NCBI GenBank assembly: GCA_964017045.1
Contig: OZ024794.1
Span: 25,105,340-25,169,339, forward strand
Reading direction: 5' to 3'
DNA length: 64,000 bases
DNA from: Omphiscola glabra
Taxonomy: Eukaryota; Mollusca; Gastropoda; Lymnaeidae
A model generated the notes under the pieces. It saw nothing but the letters and a program-made list of their open reading frames with translations. It had not been told where the DNA came from and did no database searches. A program made the translations under genes and the position numbers. The number at the start of each line of letters is the position of its first letter. The first letter of the stretch is position 1. Shown in pieces: positions 24,137 to 34,847 of this stretch.

Positions 24137-24243
24137 TGGCATTATCGGCAAAATGAAGAGTGTTGTTCATGGTTGGCGTGGGGGATAAACAAGCTTTACC
24201 TGCGACGGGTGGCACCAAGCCCAGCTACGCCAATGTAGACATG
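23957..24243. mobile_element. hAT-type MITE, 5' end amplified
   Basis: The right end GGTGGCACCAAGCCCAGCTACGCCAATG stops at 24235 (read as GCCCAGCTACGCCAATG). It is followed by TAGACATG (24236-24243). Before the first CACTGG (23965) stands GGGACATG. The two match at 6 of 8, a plausible aged target duplication. The left part of the element has turned into the minisatellite listed separately. Confidence 0.55.
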
Positions 24244-25261
24244 GGGAACAAGGGAATGTGAAATGGAAATAGGGAAACCAGAATTGCCAGTTCTTTCATT
24301 TATGGGTGCGGGGTTGGGGGTGAGGATGCACACAATCACAAACATTTCTCGATTTGTACAGTAAAAATTTAAAAAACGCAGGAAAAATTAAATGGAAAGT
24401 AATCTAGTAAGACAACATTGGGTCTCAACATTTTTTAGCACCCACTTTCTAGTAAGACATATGTATACTGCTTATAATTTAGCTTCAAGTGCATAAAATA
24501 CACTTTCACATAGGGGTCCGTTGACCACATTTCAAGAGCCCCTGTAAGAAAAGAATTAGTCAGTCGCATCCACCGTTCAGGGAAGTAAAGGTATTAAATA
24601 GATTTAACCGGAACTCAGAAATGGTTTAAAAAAAAACGATAACCCTTTGTCAAGGATTTGCTTCAACTCATAATGAAACATCATAATTTAAGAACCGTTT
24701 GTCAGCCTGTGACGTCATGATTAACCGGCATGATCGGACTGTAGGTTTTGTTTTATAGAAGCGGAAAGACAATTCGAAGAAGTCTACGTCATACAAGACA
24801 ACTAGAGGCTATTTTGAAAAAAAATCGATAAATGTCAAAGGAGTGCTCTTCCATTCCTCCCGGGGTGTCTAGTGAAACCAAAACTTGTTGTGGTCGTTCA
24901 GAAAAAAAAATAATGCTATTTTTATATCAATGGACAATTAAAGTGCTAGCAATTTGCTAACACAAGATGCTTGAATTTTCTACTTATGTTGTCTGCTTAT
25001 GTTGTCAGCTTACGTGTATATCTGATTTTATTTCCCTGACGCACTGCTCACATCGATCAGCGTCATTCCCCCGTGTTGTTTGCTAAGTACATGGACTATC
25101 TCACTAAACATTGCTTCGTCTGACATTTTCTTAGTCCATTCTCTTAAGCTCTTCAACGGTGCTGTCCATTTATCCTGTGCTTTTTAACTGTGTACATGGG
25201 CGCGTAGGAAGCGGGAGGTGGAGGACCAGTACGCTCGTGTTGGTACTTTTTTTGTTTACTG
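24244..25261. other. Unique DNA, nothing recognised
   Basis: No coding signal. G-rich patch at about 24305-24325. Confidence 0.5.
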
Positions 25262-25372
25262 CACGCGTGAGTGCGTGCGTGTGTGTATGTCTGTGTGAGT
25301 TTGTGTGTAAGTGCCTGTATGAGTGAGGGTGTGTGTGTGTGTCTGTGTGAGTGAAATTTGTGTGTGTGTGTT
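25262..25372. repeat. Degenerate (GT)n tract
   Basis: About 110 bp of GT/GTGA/GTGC repeats, with alternating purine-pyrimidine stretches. Confidence 0.85.
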
Positions 25373-26629
25373 TTGCATAGTCAAAAAATGAAAAAGTAAT
25401 AATTCGTTCTATATTGTTTATTCATCTATACATCAGAAAGTCTTTTGCAAAGTATAAGTATTGAATATTTGATGATATCGTTTTGTTGTTGTTTTGTTGA
25501 ATCTCCCGGGAGATAAATAGGTTTCTTAAAAAAAAATAAAGCTGTATATCTACTACCTTTTTTAAAAGTGAACATCTCTGATGCCTCTATAACATCTTCA
25601 ACATCGGCGACTGAGTTACAGACGGAGTAGTTTAATAGTTACATTTGGTTAATTATTATTTGAGATATGTACCAAATGTTAGGACGTTGGCCCCAACTAA
25701 CATGAACACACACAAAACATTGTGTCAGGTCCAAAGACTGTTGCTATTTAATTGAACTAGATAAAAAAAAAAAAAAAGACAACTTATTCCGCCAATGCCA
25801 AATGACCCTCAAAGAAGAAGTGTATTGTTTTGGAAACATTTGTCTGGGCGGTGGTTGTCTGTCCTCCGTTTGACCGAGATTTGCCGACGATTTTTAGACT
25901 CAAAATATCGAACATAAAAAAAAACTCCGGTATAGCGTTGAACTTCTTTACGCACGATAGTTTTTAACCGATTAAATCAGACCACTCCTCGACATATATA
26001 TATATATATAAATCCGTCACAACCTGTTATGAACTCTTTGAATTTATTTTGACTTTTGTCCTCGGAGATGTGCTCCATTTTGTCCAATTTTTTGGACAGC
26101 GTATACTATTTTTGAATACTTTGAAGTTAAAGAACTGTTTCTGGTCAAGAATTGGAACCCAAAAAACCACCATCAATGACGCCAGTTCTCAAGACTTTGA
26201 AGACAACCTGGTTACCGGGAGGAAGGAGTCCATCACTTCAGAAATGGTCAAAATAAAAATGTGGTCTGTTCGTAATTCTTTAAAACTTCAAGTTGCTCAT
26301 CGTAACTGCTCTCGGTCGTCGTTTTGGGAGCAGCGTCGGTAAGTGTTTCTTTCAGAGAATTTGATCCGAGGGGCATTTCAGGTGTTGGAAGGGGGTGGAT
26401 GGTACGAAAATTAGGTATAATGGCAACCAGCGCAAGCGCTGAATCTGGCGACCACGCCCTTCATAAACTCAATTCAGACAGTTTTGACGCCATGTGGGGT
26501 ATTTTTTGGTCCCATCTTATGTTTGCCCCTGGATTGTATAAAGACAAATATAGTCCAACAATTTTTACAAATAAAAGGGAAATTATATACTTGTCAGAAA
26601 AAAATCATGTTACTAACATCTACAGGCTT

Positions 26630-26667
<38 letters not shown>

Positions 26668-27708
26668 TGGTTCCAGCAATATCACGTCGAAAATGTCCCG
26701 GGATCTTAGAATATGTATGAACCATTCCCCAGAAAATATTTCAGAAATGTAGTCAATGAGCACATTTAAACGAATACCCGACTTCAGTTCCGCATCAAGA
26801 GAGAAACAGAAAAGTTGGCAATGTAGGTGTCTCTTAAACTTAAAAAAAAAGTTTTATATAAATCCTTCTTTTTATTTTTACTTGATAGTAATCTTGTTTT
26901 ATATATATTTTATTTTAACTATTTTTTTCTTTTACGTACTTCATTATTTTGATGAATCTCTTTTATATATTACGCTTCTGACTTGACTCTTTGACATCTT
27001 CCATTTCTGGCTTCTTCCTAATCAGCGAATTCGGTATTGAGAGTATATTACAAATAATTCAATTTTTTGAACGAAAGTATGGTTCAATGGCGTGGAAAAT
27101 ATAATTCCCGATAACTACACTAAATGACTTTTAAAAAATTTAAAGCAACTGCGCTTGGCGCGAAATATTTTCTTTTTGGAAAATAAAATCGTCTCAATTT
27201 AAACATGGTGTAAAAATTGTTCGGTTTAAAAATGGTTGGGACATCAGAATTTTTAATAGAGTTCATGGGCGTGAAATAAAAAGTGTGCAGTGACATATCA
27301 TGGGAGAAGGGGTGTATCTAAACTTGGGATTCTCAAATGTGCGTTACTTGAGTTCATGTTTTTTCAAGTAACTTTGGTAGAAGGTAAGTTCACGCATTGC
27401 TGTCGCCAATGTTTGCCGGGCTATATCTAGTATTAAAATAATGCAGTAAAAAAATAAGTTCCGGTACGCTGTGCCGGCGCGAAGTGTCACAAAAAATGTA
27501 CTGACATCATAATACATGAAATGAAAATTAAACCAAACTATAATGATTATGCTACCTTTTTCTTTTAGTAGAAATATAAATATTACCAAAGTTTACTAGA
27601 ATAAATACTGTTTTATTGATTGTATGTATAGATCAATTATGTCTATATAAAACAGGCCATTTTCATTTTTACCGTAGGCATATTAACAAGATAAATACTG
27701 ATCGATGA
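25373..27708. other. Unique AT-rich DNA
   Basis: Two moderate + ORFs (26049-26342 and 26324-26752) have no recognisable domain, and the second runs through an AT microsatellite. No splice pattern links them. An IS4EU- or hAT-type boundary could be hidden here, but I cannot see one. Confidence 0.4.
26633..26664. repeat. (TA)n microsatellite
   Basis: An uninterrupted TA run of 16 copies. A shorter one lies at about 25995-26010. Confidence 0.95.
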
Positions 27709-27908
27709 CTATTGACGTAGGAAGGAGGGTTCGGTGGAGGCGTTTCGCCCCTGGTGACACTGTTTTCCTTATATTGAGGGGTGGAATATTTGGGAAACTG
27801 CAGAGTTGAGGGTTTTTTTTAGTTGAAAAAAGGGGGAATGATGGGTGGGGGGGGGGCAAAAAGCTTGACCAGCCCGGGTGGCACTAGCCGTAGCTACACC
27901 CAGCAATG
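27709..27908. mobile_element. Decayed hAT-type MITE
   Basis: TTGACGTAGGAAGGAGGG, then TTTCGCCCCTGGTGACACTG near the left, and a G10 run with CCCGGGTGGCACTAGCCGTAGC near the right (given here as GGTGGCACTAGCCGTAGC). The order is that of the MITE family at 29.79 kb and 24.2 kb. Termini are too worn for a target duplication, so the ends are approximate. Confidence 0.5.
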
Positions 27909-28450
27909 AATATATGATACCTTTGGTAAAACTCGTTCATATTACTTTAAGGCGTATTTATTCTCCAAATCTCTAGACTTTAAGATATTGACTATTTTTT
28001 AACATCATAGCTTTGTTTAAATAAATTTTTAAAATAGTAAGGGCAATAGATTTGAAAATCGTTAAAATTCTTAATCAAAACTGCCCCCCCCCCTTTTTTT
28101 TTTGTCTCACCTTTTTCTTTTATTCTAATATTAAAAAGAGAAAAGCTGTTAAGTAATTTATATAGGGCCTCTTTGTGAAATAAAACTTATTTTTATTTTC
28201 TGTTATCCAGTAAACTGGGTCACAAAAAGGTAACAAAATAAACAAGAACACTCAATCGATTTCGATGTAAAAAGTAATTGATGAAACGTGCACCATTAGT
28301 TTGGGCGTGCACCATCAGTATGCGCACGATAAATCTTAATTTGTTCAATAATCTATTGATTACAAAAAAAGGTTTTCATTTTTATCCAGCTCAACGCGAA
28401 TGGAATCAACTACATTCATAACAATGCTTTCATTTTTACAGAAAGATCCT
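27909..28450. other. Unique AT-rich DNA
   Basis: A C11 run followed by a T run near 28083-28103. No gene seen. Confidence 0.5.
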
Positions 28451-28714
28451 ATTCACAGACCACCCTACTATTCACAGCCCACCCTACTATTCACAGCCCA
28501 CCCTACTATTCACAGCCCACCCTACTATTCACAGCCCACCCTACTATTCACAGCCCACCCTACTATTCACAGCCCACCCTACTATTCACAGCCCACCCTA
28601 CTATTCACAGCCCACCCTACTATTCACAGCCCACCCTACTATTCACAACCCACTCTACTATTCACAGCCCAATCTACTATTCACAGCCCACTCTACTATT
28701 CACAGTCCACTCTA
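28451..28714. repeat. 19-bp minisatellite
   Basis: About 14 copies of CACAGCCCACCCTACTATT. The first ten are nearly identical and the last four diverge (CAACCCACT, CAGCCCAATCT, CAGTCCACT). That gradient suggests the array grows from its left or centre. The 106-codon ORF here is only the repeat read in three phases. Confidence 0.96.
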
Positions 28715-29095
28715 TTTTAAAAGGTTGATCGCATTTTTTAAATAAAGAAATATAAATGTCAAACAGATTGTCAATGTCTGATAATTAAGATAAGATACAT
28801 TCCTTTATTCGGTCAGCTCTTGACACCGATGTCATGGATCAGGTGATGAGTTATCCACACATTCGATGGGTATGTTTGAAACGCTCGTATCTTAATAAAA
28901 CTATTCAAAGTAAACAAAACATATATTTTCCTCTTCATATTACCCCATACCTGTAATATGTACTAACTTAAATGCAACTAAATTACAAAATCACCTTCCC
29001 CAGGTCGGCATCCATCTTGATCTATCAAAGTTTGAACAGGAACCTCACAAGAAACCTAACGGCGCCCAGGGTCAGCACAGGTCAATTGAACACAG
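28715..29095. other. Unique DNA, nothing recognised
   Basis: No coding or repeat signal that I can support. Confidence 0.5.
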
Positions 29096-29609
29096 TGTTA
29101 TGTAGGTGAAGTGTTTTCAGTTGAGACACGCCTTCCTCGCTTTCCCCGTGCATGACCTCTTTTAGTCAACACTTTCGAGGCCACGTTTGGGGTGTGTCTA
29201 GCGAAACCTTCCACTTGTTTACAACAAAGCTTAAGTATTGTCCGTTTCAGTCGAACATTGTCGAATGATCTCGAGAATGCGAGAAGCAGTCACAATACGT
29301 AATCTATTTCGAGAGTGATCGTCTGGAACATAGTATAAAAGGCTGAACCACTGAATGAGAGGGGGATCCTTTCCCTTATCACGAGACGTGCAGTGTGTCA
29401 TTATTTAAAACTAGAAAGTGCTTTGTTGTGTGTAGATTTTCTTTCTATGTACAACTTGAACTCATTGTATTTTCACATACAGGACCGGTACCAGCCATGC
29501 TGTAAGTTAACAATTTTAATTATATTCTCTTGTGTTTGTAATTCATTGAAATTCACACATTAAAAACTTGGACTGTTTTGAAACGAGTCTATTTTCTCTC
29601 TCAATAACA
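29096..29609 (+). mobile_element. Possible solo LTR with TATA box
   Basis: The block opens TGTTATGTAGG and closes CTCAATAACA, so TGTTAT and ATAACA form the short inverted TG..CA ends usual for LTRs. A TATAAAAGG lies at 29334-29342 in an LTR-like position, about half-way. The 514-bp length is normal for a Gypsy-type LTR. Against this, the flanking 5-mers CACAG and GTCCG do not match, and no internal retroviral-type ORF or second LTR is visible. The alternative is a host promoter with a short non-coding first exon. Confidence 0.35.
29334..29342 (+). promoter_or_regulatory. TATA box candidate
   Basis: TATAAAAGG is a strong TATA-element match. Upstream at about 29265-29290 are clustered GAA/TTC-like triplets (TCTCGAGAATGCGAGAA) that could bind heat-shock-type factors. 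No downstream ORF of useful length is seen, so LTR promoter is the preferred reading. Confidence 0.35.
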
Positions 29610-29779
29610 GTCCGTCATAACAGTCAGTACGCCAGAGAAGGACTCTGACACTGATGAATCTAAGGAATGAAATTAAGTATGGTACACATTAAAAAAAAAA
29701 GTATTTCTAAGAAAGTGTTGTGGAATCTGAGAAATAAAACTCTGAATTCAGGCTTGCAAATCAGCAGTAATGTTGTTAA

Positions 29780-29969
29780 CTTACATTCAGTGGCGAAGCG
29801 AGGGGGGGGGGGGAAGCAAGTGGGCATCATGCCCCTGGCGCTACTCACAAAGGGGCGCCACATGGTATATTTTACATATAATATTGTATGGTTTTCGAAT
29901 AGGGGGGGGGCGCTTAAAAGGTATTGTGCCCCGGGCGCGAGTTAAGCTTGCTATGCCACTGCTTACATT
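29780..29969. mobile_element. hAT-type MITE with perfect TSD
   Basis: The element at 29788-29961 (174 bp) begins CAGTGGCGAAGCGAGG and ends AAGCTTGCTATGCCACTG, with inverted termini CAGTGGCGAAGC and CAGTGGCATAGC. It is flanked by an exact 8-bp duplication, CTTACATT (29780-29787 and 29962-29969). Inside are a G12 run and a GGGGCGCC / GGCGC pairing that would fold. It is the reference copy for the CAGTGGCG family in this window. Non-coding. Confidence 0.9.
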
Positions 29970-30265
29970 AAAACAAAATAAAAATATATTTTTAAAAGTC
30001 TGATTGTTGTTTTTTGTTTTAAATTTTATCGGAAATTTTTGTTGCGTGATTTTTTTTGGAGTAGGAAAAAGAATTAGGATTCAAGATACCTCTAAAAATA
30101 TTTGAATCTGTTTATGCGAATTCGATTATTTTGGGGTTCTCCTACTTGGTATTGAAAGTCACGTAGCAGCAGTAACACGCTAGGATGAGCAACACGGTTG
30201 TGAGTAATGCCTTAGAAAATGGAGAGGAGACGGCAAAATAAAGTTTGATATTGAATTTTGTGTCA
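29970..30265. other. Unique AT-rich DNA
   Basis: T-rich runs near 30005-30060. No gene seen. Confidence 0.5.
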
Positions 30266-30652
30266 CACCTACCACACAAAGTACCACACAATACCGTAAG
30301 AGTCACATAGAACAGCTACCACACAAAGTACCAAGCAATACCGTAAGAGTCACATAGAACACCTACCACACAAAGTACCAAGCAATACCGTAAGAGTCAC
30401 ATAGAACAGCTGCCATACAAAGTACCAAACAATACCGTAAGAGTCACATAGAACACCTACCACACAAAGTACCAAGCAATACCGTAAGAGTCACATAGAA
30501 CAGCTACCACACAAAATACCAAACAATACCGTAAGAGTCACATAGAACAGCTACCACACATAGTACCACACAATACCGTAAGAGTCACAAAGAACACCTA
30601 CTACACAAAGTACCAAACAATACAGTAAGAGTCACATAGAACACCTACCACG
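30266..30652. repeat. 47-bp minisatellite
   Basis: About eight copies of a 47-bp unit with CTACCACACAAAGTACCAAG, then CAATACCGTAAGAGTCACAT, then AGAACA. Units alternate between CACCTACC and CAGCTACC starts, hinting at a two-unit higher-order period. Confidence 0.95.
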
Positions 30653-30830
30653 CACTACTGTAGGTTTAATTTACGGGTACACATTTTTTAAAAACAACTG
30701 TCAATACTATTTGCGACTACTCCTCTTCGTTATGAAGCTTGTTTTTTGTTGAGCTAATGTGATTCGGGCCTGGTAAGAACACATTATAATCTCTGCTTGG
30801 GAAGAAAGGATCGCCTCAAACGGTTGATCA

Positions 30831-31063
30831 AGTTCTGGTTCTCTGGTTCTGGATGGGTACGTTGATGAAAACGTGTACTGGCATATGTGCAAAGGTTGGG
30901 GATGCGATGCTTGTATTTTACCGGCCCCTAGCGGATGCTATGGCAGTTTTGAAGCTCTCGATTGACGTCGAGTTTACGGCGGGATTGTCCAGGTGGTTCC
31001 TAACGATGATTGTGCGTGGCAAAAATGATTGTGTACATTGGACTGTGTTACACCGAGGCACAG
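30831..31063 (-). mobile_element. LINE 3' end with AGAACC-type tail, minus copy
   Basis: On the minus strand 31028 down to 30918 reads as the same 36-residue C-terminus as at 18.69 kb, with NHLDNPAVNSTSIESFKTAI in the middle and a TAA stop. The 3' UTR again has TTGCACATATGCCAGTA, and the tail is CAGAACCAGAGAACCAGAACTT (shown here as AACCAGAGAACCAGAACTT). Homology continues about 35 bp 5' of the coding remnant. It is a second 5'-truncated insertion of the same family in opposite orientation. Confidence 0.83.
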
Positions 31064-31344
31064 TGAAGCATTTGCTATTGTTCCGGATGTAATTGCTTAT
31101 GGGGCTGTTAGAGGTAAAGTGAGTGTTTAGTGAGCGTTTGGCTCTGATTTAAGCGACCTGGTTACTGTGGGGTGAGATACGTGTTTGCTGGGATGGCTGG
31201 CACTAGTCCCATGACCACTTTATATAGGAATATCAAGTTTATGAGAATCACTTTTGTTATGTCTGGGCTTACAGTAAATTACGTTCACCCGAAATAGACC
31301 AAGCATGAATGAACAAGGCATGAGATTATCGATGGGCGAGAGGG

Positions 31345-31348
<4 letters not shown>

Positions 31349-31390
<42 letters not shown>

Positions 31391-31400
31391 GAGAGAGAGA
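31349..31400. repeat. (TA)n(GA)n compound microsatellite
   Basis: TA run at 31349-31386 followed by a short GA run to 31400. Confidence 0.96.
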
Positions 31401-31599
31401 AAGGAGAGTTGGATGATATTCACTGTGAAGCATGTTGTATGTTGTTTAGTTCTGCTGGACATATTTTTAAATAGTAATTCTGTTGTGTACCCAGTGGATT
31501 TTGATGACATTGTATCTGACTACTCCATGTAGCGATCAAGGGAATGAACTGATCTATGCAGTACTTTAGTGTATTGGAATAAACAGATGGTATCAGTTG

Positions 31600-31811
31600 C
31601 ACTAGACCAGAGGTTCTCAACCTGTGGGTCGCGATCCCTTTGGGGGTCAACTGACCCTTTCCGAGGGGTCGCCTAAGACATCGGAAAACACATATACTCT
31701 ATAGTTATGAAGTAGCAACGAAAATAATTTTGTGGTTGGGGGTCGCCATCACATGAGGAATTGTATTAAGGGGTCACGGCATTAGGAAGGTTGAGAACCA
31801 CTGCACTAAGC
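31600..31811 (+). mobile_element. SPIN-like hAT element, copy 3 (best preserved)
   Basis: The element at 31608-31803 (196 bp) begins CAGAGGTTCTCAACCTGTGG and ends AAGGTTGAGAACCACTG. The outer 16 bp are inverted repeats with few mismatches. GGGGTCGCCTAAGACATCGG, ATGAAGTAGCAACGAAAATA and CATGAGGAATTGTATTAAGG follow in SPIN order. The flanks CACTAGAC and CACTAAGC match at 6 of 8, with TA at positions 4-5. Non-coding. Confidence 0.9.
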
Positions 31812-31880
31812 AGTGGGGACGAAGTGAGAGGCAATAGCTAAACAAGTAGTCGTCAGACATTAAGGTTAGATGAACACTCG

Positions 31881-32343
31881 TCCTTGAGACCTACATCCCG
31901 ACATTGAGACTTACATCCCGACATTGAGACTTACATCCCGTCATTGAGACCTACATCTCGACATTGAGACCTACATCTTGACATTGAGATCTACATCTCG
32001 ACATTGAGATCTACATCTCGACATTAAGACCTACATCTCGACATTGAGACCTACATCTTGACATTGAGACCTACATCTCGACATTGAGACCTACATCTCG
32101 TCATTGAGACCTACATCTCGACATTGAGACCTACATCTTGACATTGAGATCTACATCTCGTCATTAATATCTATATCTCGTCATTGAGACCTACATCTCG
32201 TCATTAATATCTACATCTTGACATTGAGACCTACATCTCGTCATTAATATCTACATCTCGTCATTGAGACCTACATCTCGTCATTCATATCTACATCTCG
32301 TCATTGATATCTAAGTCCCGACATTGAGATCTACATCTCGTCA
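31881..32343. repeat. 20-bp minisatellite
   Basis: About 23 copies of ACATTGAGACCTACATCTCG, with variants TCATTAATATCTACATCTCG concentrated in the right third. Confidence 0.97.
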
Positions 32344-32876
32344 GACAAAACATTCTATTAAATTTCCAGCCCTATCCTCAACATCCCAAAATATTTTTTT
32401 TCCTGTTTTTCAGTATGATGCCACTTATTTCATGAAAAAAATTCCCGATAACTGCGCTAAATGAGTTTTGTAAAAATATCGCAAGTTCTTTTGGTGCGTA
32501 TTATTTTTGTTTGTTTTTATGAAATTGTTGGTGAAATAAATCTGCGGTGTAAAAGTGGGTGGGACATAAGAATATTAATATAAAACAAAATAGTAAAAAC
32601 TAGATATAAAGGATTTGTACCAAAAAAAAATAAGTTTTTAAGGGTTGTTTAATTTGTCAACATCTTCCTTTGGTAATTATCCAAGTCGGCAAGCTGGAGT
32701 CGGATTTTCTTTCGGGCCGGAGTTTTAGTGATAATTTTTGTGTTAAAAAGAAATCTAATGTGAAGCTGCAATTTGATCTAACGTAACCCATCTAAAAATA
32801 GAACAACAACAAGCAAACACAATAGTTTAAATCTACGAAGCGTTAAACTCCGGGGTTAAAATCCTGTTGCGGGGTT
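32344..32876. other. Unique AT-rich DNA
   Basis: Part of it (TCCCGATAACTGCGCTAAAT at 32442-32461, and GTGTAAAAGTGGGTGGGACA near 32548) resembles 27106-27250 (CCCGATAACTACACTAAATG, AAAATGGTTGGGACATCAGA). The two stretches may be copies of an unnamed dispersed repeat. Confidence 0.45.
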
Positions 32877-33160
32877 TGAGGTCGGAGAGCAGTCTTGGAG
32901 TTGAGGCCGGAGAGCAGTTTCCAAGTAGAGGCCGGAGAGCAGTCTCCGAGTTTAGGTCGGATAGCAGTCTCCGAGTTGAGGCCGGAGAGCAGTCTCCGAG
33001 TTGAGGTCGGAGAGCAGTCTCCGAGTTGAGGCCGTAGAACAGACTCCGAGTTGAGGCCGGAGAGCGAGTTGAGGCCGGAGAGCAGACTCCGAGTTGAGGC
33101 CGGAGAGCGAGTTGAGGCCGGAGAGCAGTCTCAGAGTTGAGGCCGGAGAGAACAGTCTCC
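32877..33160. repeat. 25-bp minisatellite
   Basis: About 11 copies of a 25-bp unit with GAGGCCGGAGAGCAGTCTCC then GAGTT. Two units are shortened to 16 bp (GAGCGAGTTGAGGCCG). Confidence 0.95.
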
Positions 33161-34847
33161 TTACAAACATAATTGATTGTTATGTCAAACTTTACAAATG
33201 TAATGTTTATTGTTTGAAGTTTACTGAAAACTGGGTGCGATATGGGGGGGGGGGGGAGGGTGGTCAGGCGTACTCCTGTTAATGTCTTGCCAGAAACCAG
33301 ACAAATGGTCCACTCTCAAGACGACATCTGTCATTGTTTCTTTTATCATTATAGACTTGATGTCGACATGACACAGACAAAAGTAAAGGGTTGGTATGGA
33401 GGAAAAAGTGTGTGTTGGGGGGGGGGGGGGTGGTTGTAATATTTACAGACAAAACGTTTTTTCACTAATAATTGTTTGGAGGGTGGTGTGTCATCAATTA
33501 CATTTAACCCTTTTAAATAAAATTTTTTGTAGGTTATCAGGGAACACAAACACAACTGTTGTAATTGTAATAAGAGTTGTAATTAAATCGAATATGACAA
33601 AAATCTTTTCTTACTGTCTTATTCGTTGAATTTTTCTTATTGTTTAAATATTTGTGTGTGTGTGTGGGGGGGGGGGGGAACAATATTTAGTTACATTCTT
33701 GACTGATCTACAGAGCTTGGCTCTACTTTTTTAGCGATACTTGATAAATGTAACAAAATTATGTAATTGTTATATAAACTAGGGGTGATAAAGCGTGCAT
33801 CTATCTTCTTACAAATATATTTTATGTATTAAATAACAATAACGATGGTAGATTGATTTGTTTAATCTATTTTTAAAGTTGTTATTTTTTCTATATCATG
33901 TTTAGAATATTTCGAAAAACGGGTTTGTCAAAATCATACGTTTTTTTTTTTTTGATTTGAAAACTGAAACCTGTAAATACGAAAATGTTCTTTTAACATT
34001 CTTAATTGACACATGATATCCAACATGACATCAAACATGACATCAAACATCCATTCTACATGTAGTCGGGATGGAATTCGGGGGGGGGGGGGGACGACGA
34101 CACATTGGTGTTTTTTTTTTTGGGAGGGGGCGGGGGGGGGATATTACATAAAAGACAGTTGTGATCGACCTTTAGACGTAACATGAGGCTACAAACAGGA
34201 GATGGCGGTTAAAAAAAAAAAACAAATAAAAACCCTGGACATTGTAAAATCTCCCCGCAGGTATTTCAAACTCCTGTTGTAGCAGGTACAAACAATTACG
34301 CGTTTTGACACAATTAGATATATCAATACCGAACACTAAAAACCAATAAGAGAAAGCTGGATCAATATTGACAACAAAGTACAAACTATGAAGAGGCCGG
34401 AAATTGCTAACAGTTGTCTAATCTCTTCTTACCCTCTACGGGGGAGTACCGGTAATTGAGTTTGGACGCGAAGTCTTCAGAATGAGAACGTGAAAATAAT
34501 TCAAGCCGAGTTTTTGATAATACAATAGACGAAAAAAAATTGGTTCAGTTAAAAATGTAGGTCACCTGAGATCTCTAGAGAGTATGGAAGCCAATTACAG
34601 AATACTTATACGCCGTTAAGTGGTGGGAGGGTTTAAATATTCATGCCGGTAGACCAACAGTCACAGTGGCGTCCTAAACATGGTTGAGTTCACAACTTTC
34701 CTATTCGCGTTAAAAAAAAAAAAGATGTCGTGTCACGCAGTGCTGTCAGAATGTCCTCGATAAATTGTATTTAGTCAGCATTATTACATCAACCATCATA
34801 ACGACATTTAGTGATGGGTTTATTTAGTTTTAAAGCTGTATCTTATG
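33161..34847. other. Unique DNA rich in long G tracts
   Basis: Perfect or near-perfect G runs of 12-14 at about 33245, 33417, 33667 and 34080, with a further G-rich block at 34120-34140. No gene is seen. Glycine- or proline-rich ORFs are translations of these runs. Confidence 0.55.
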
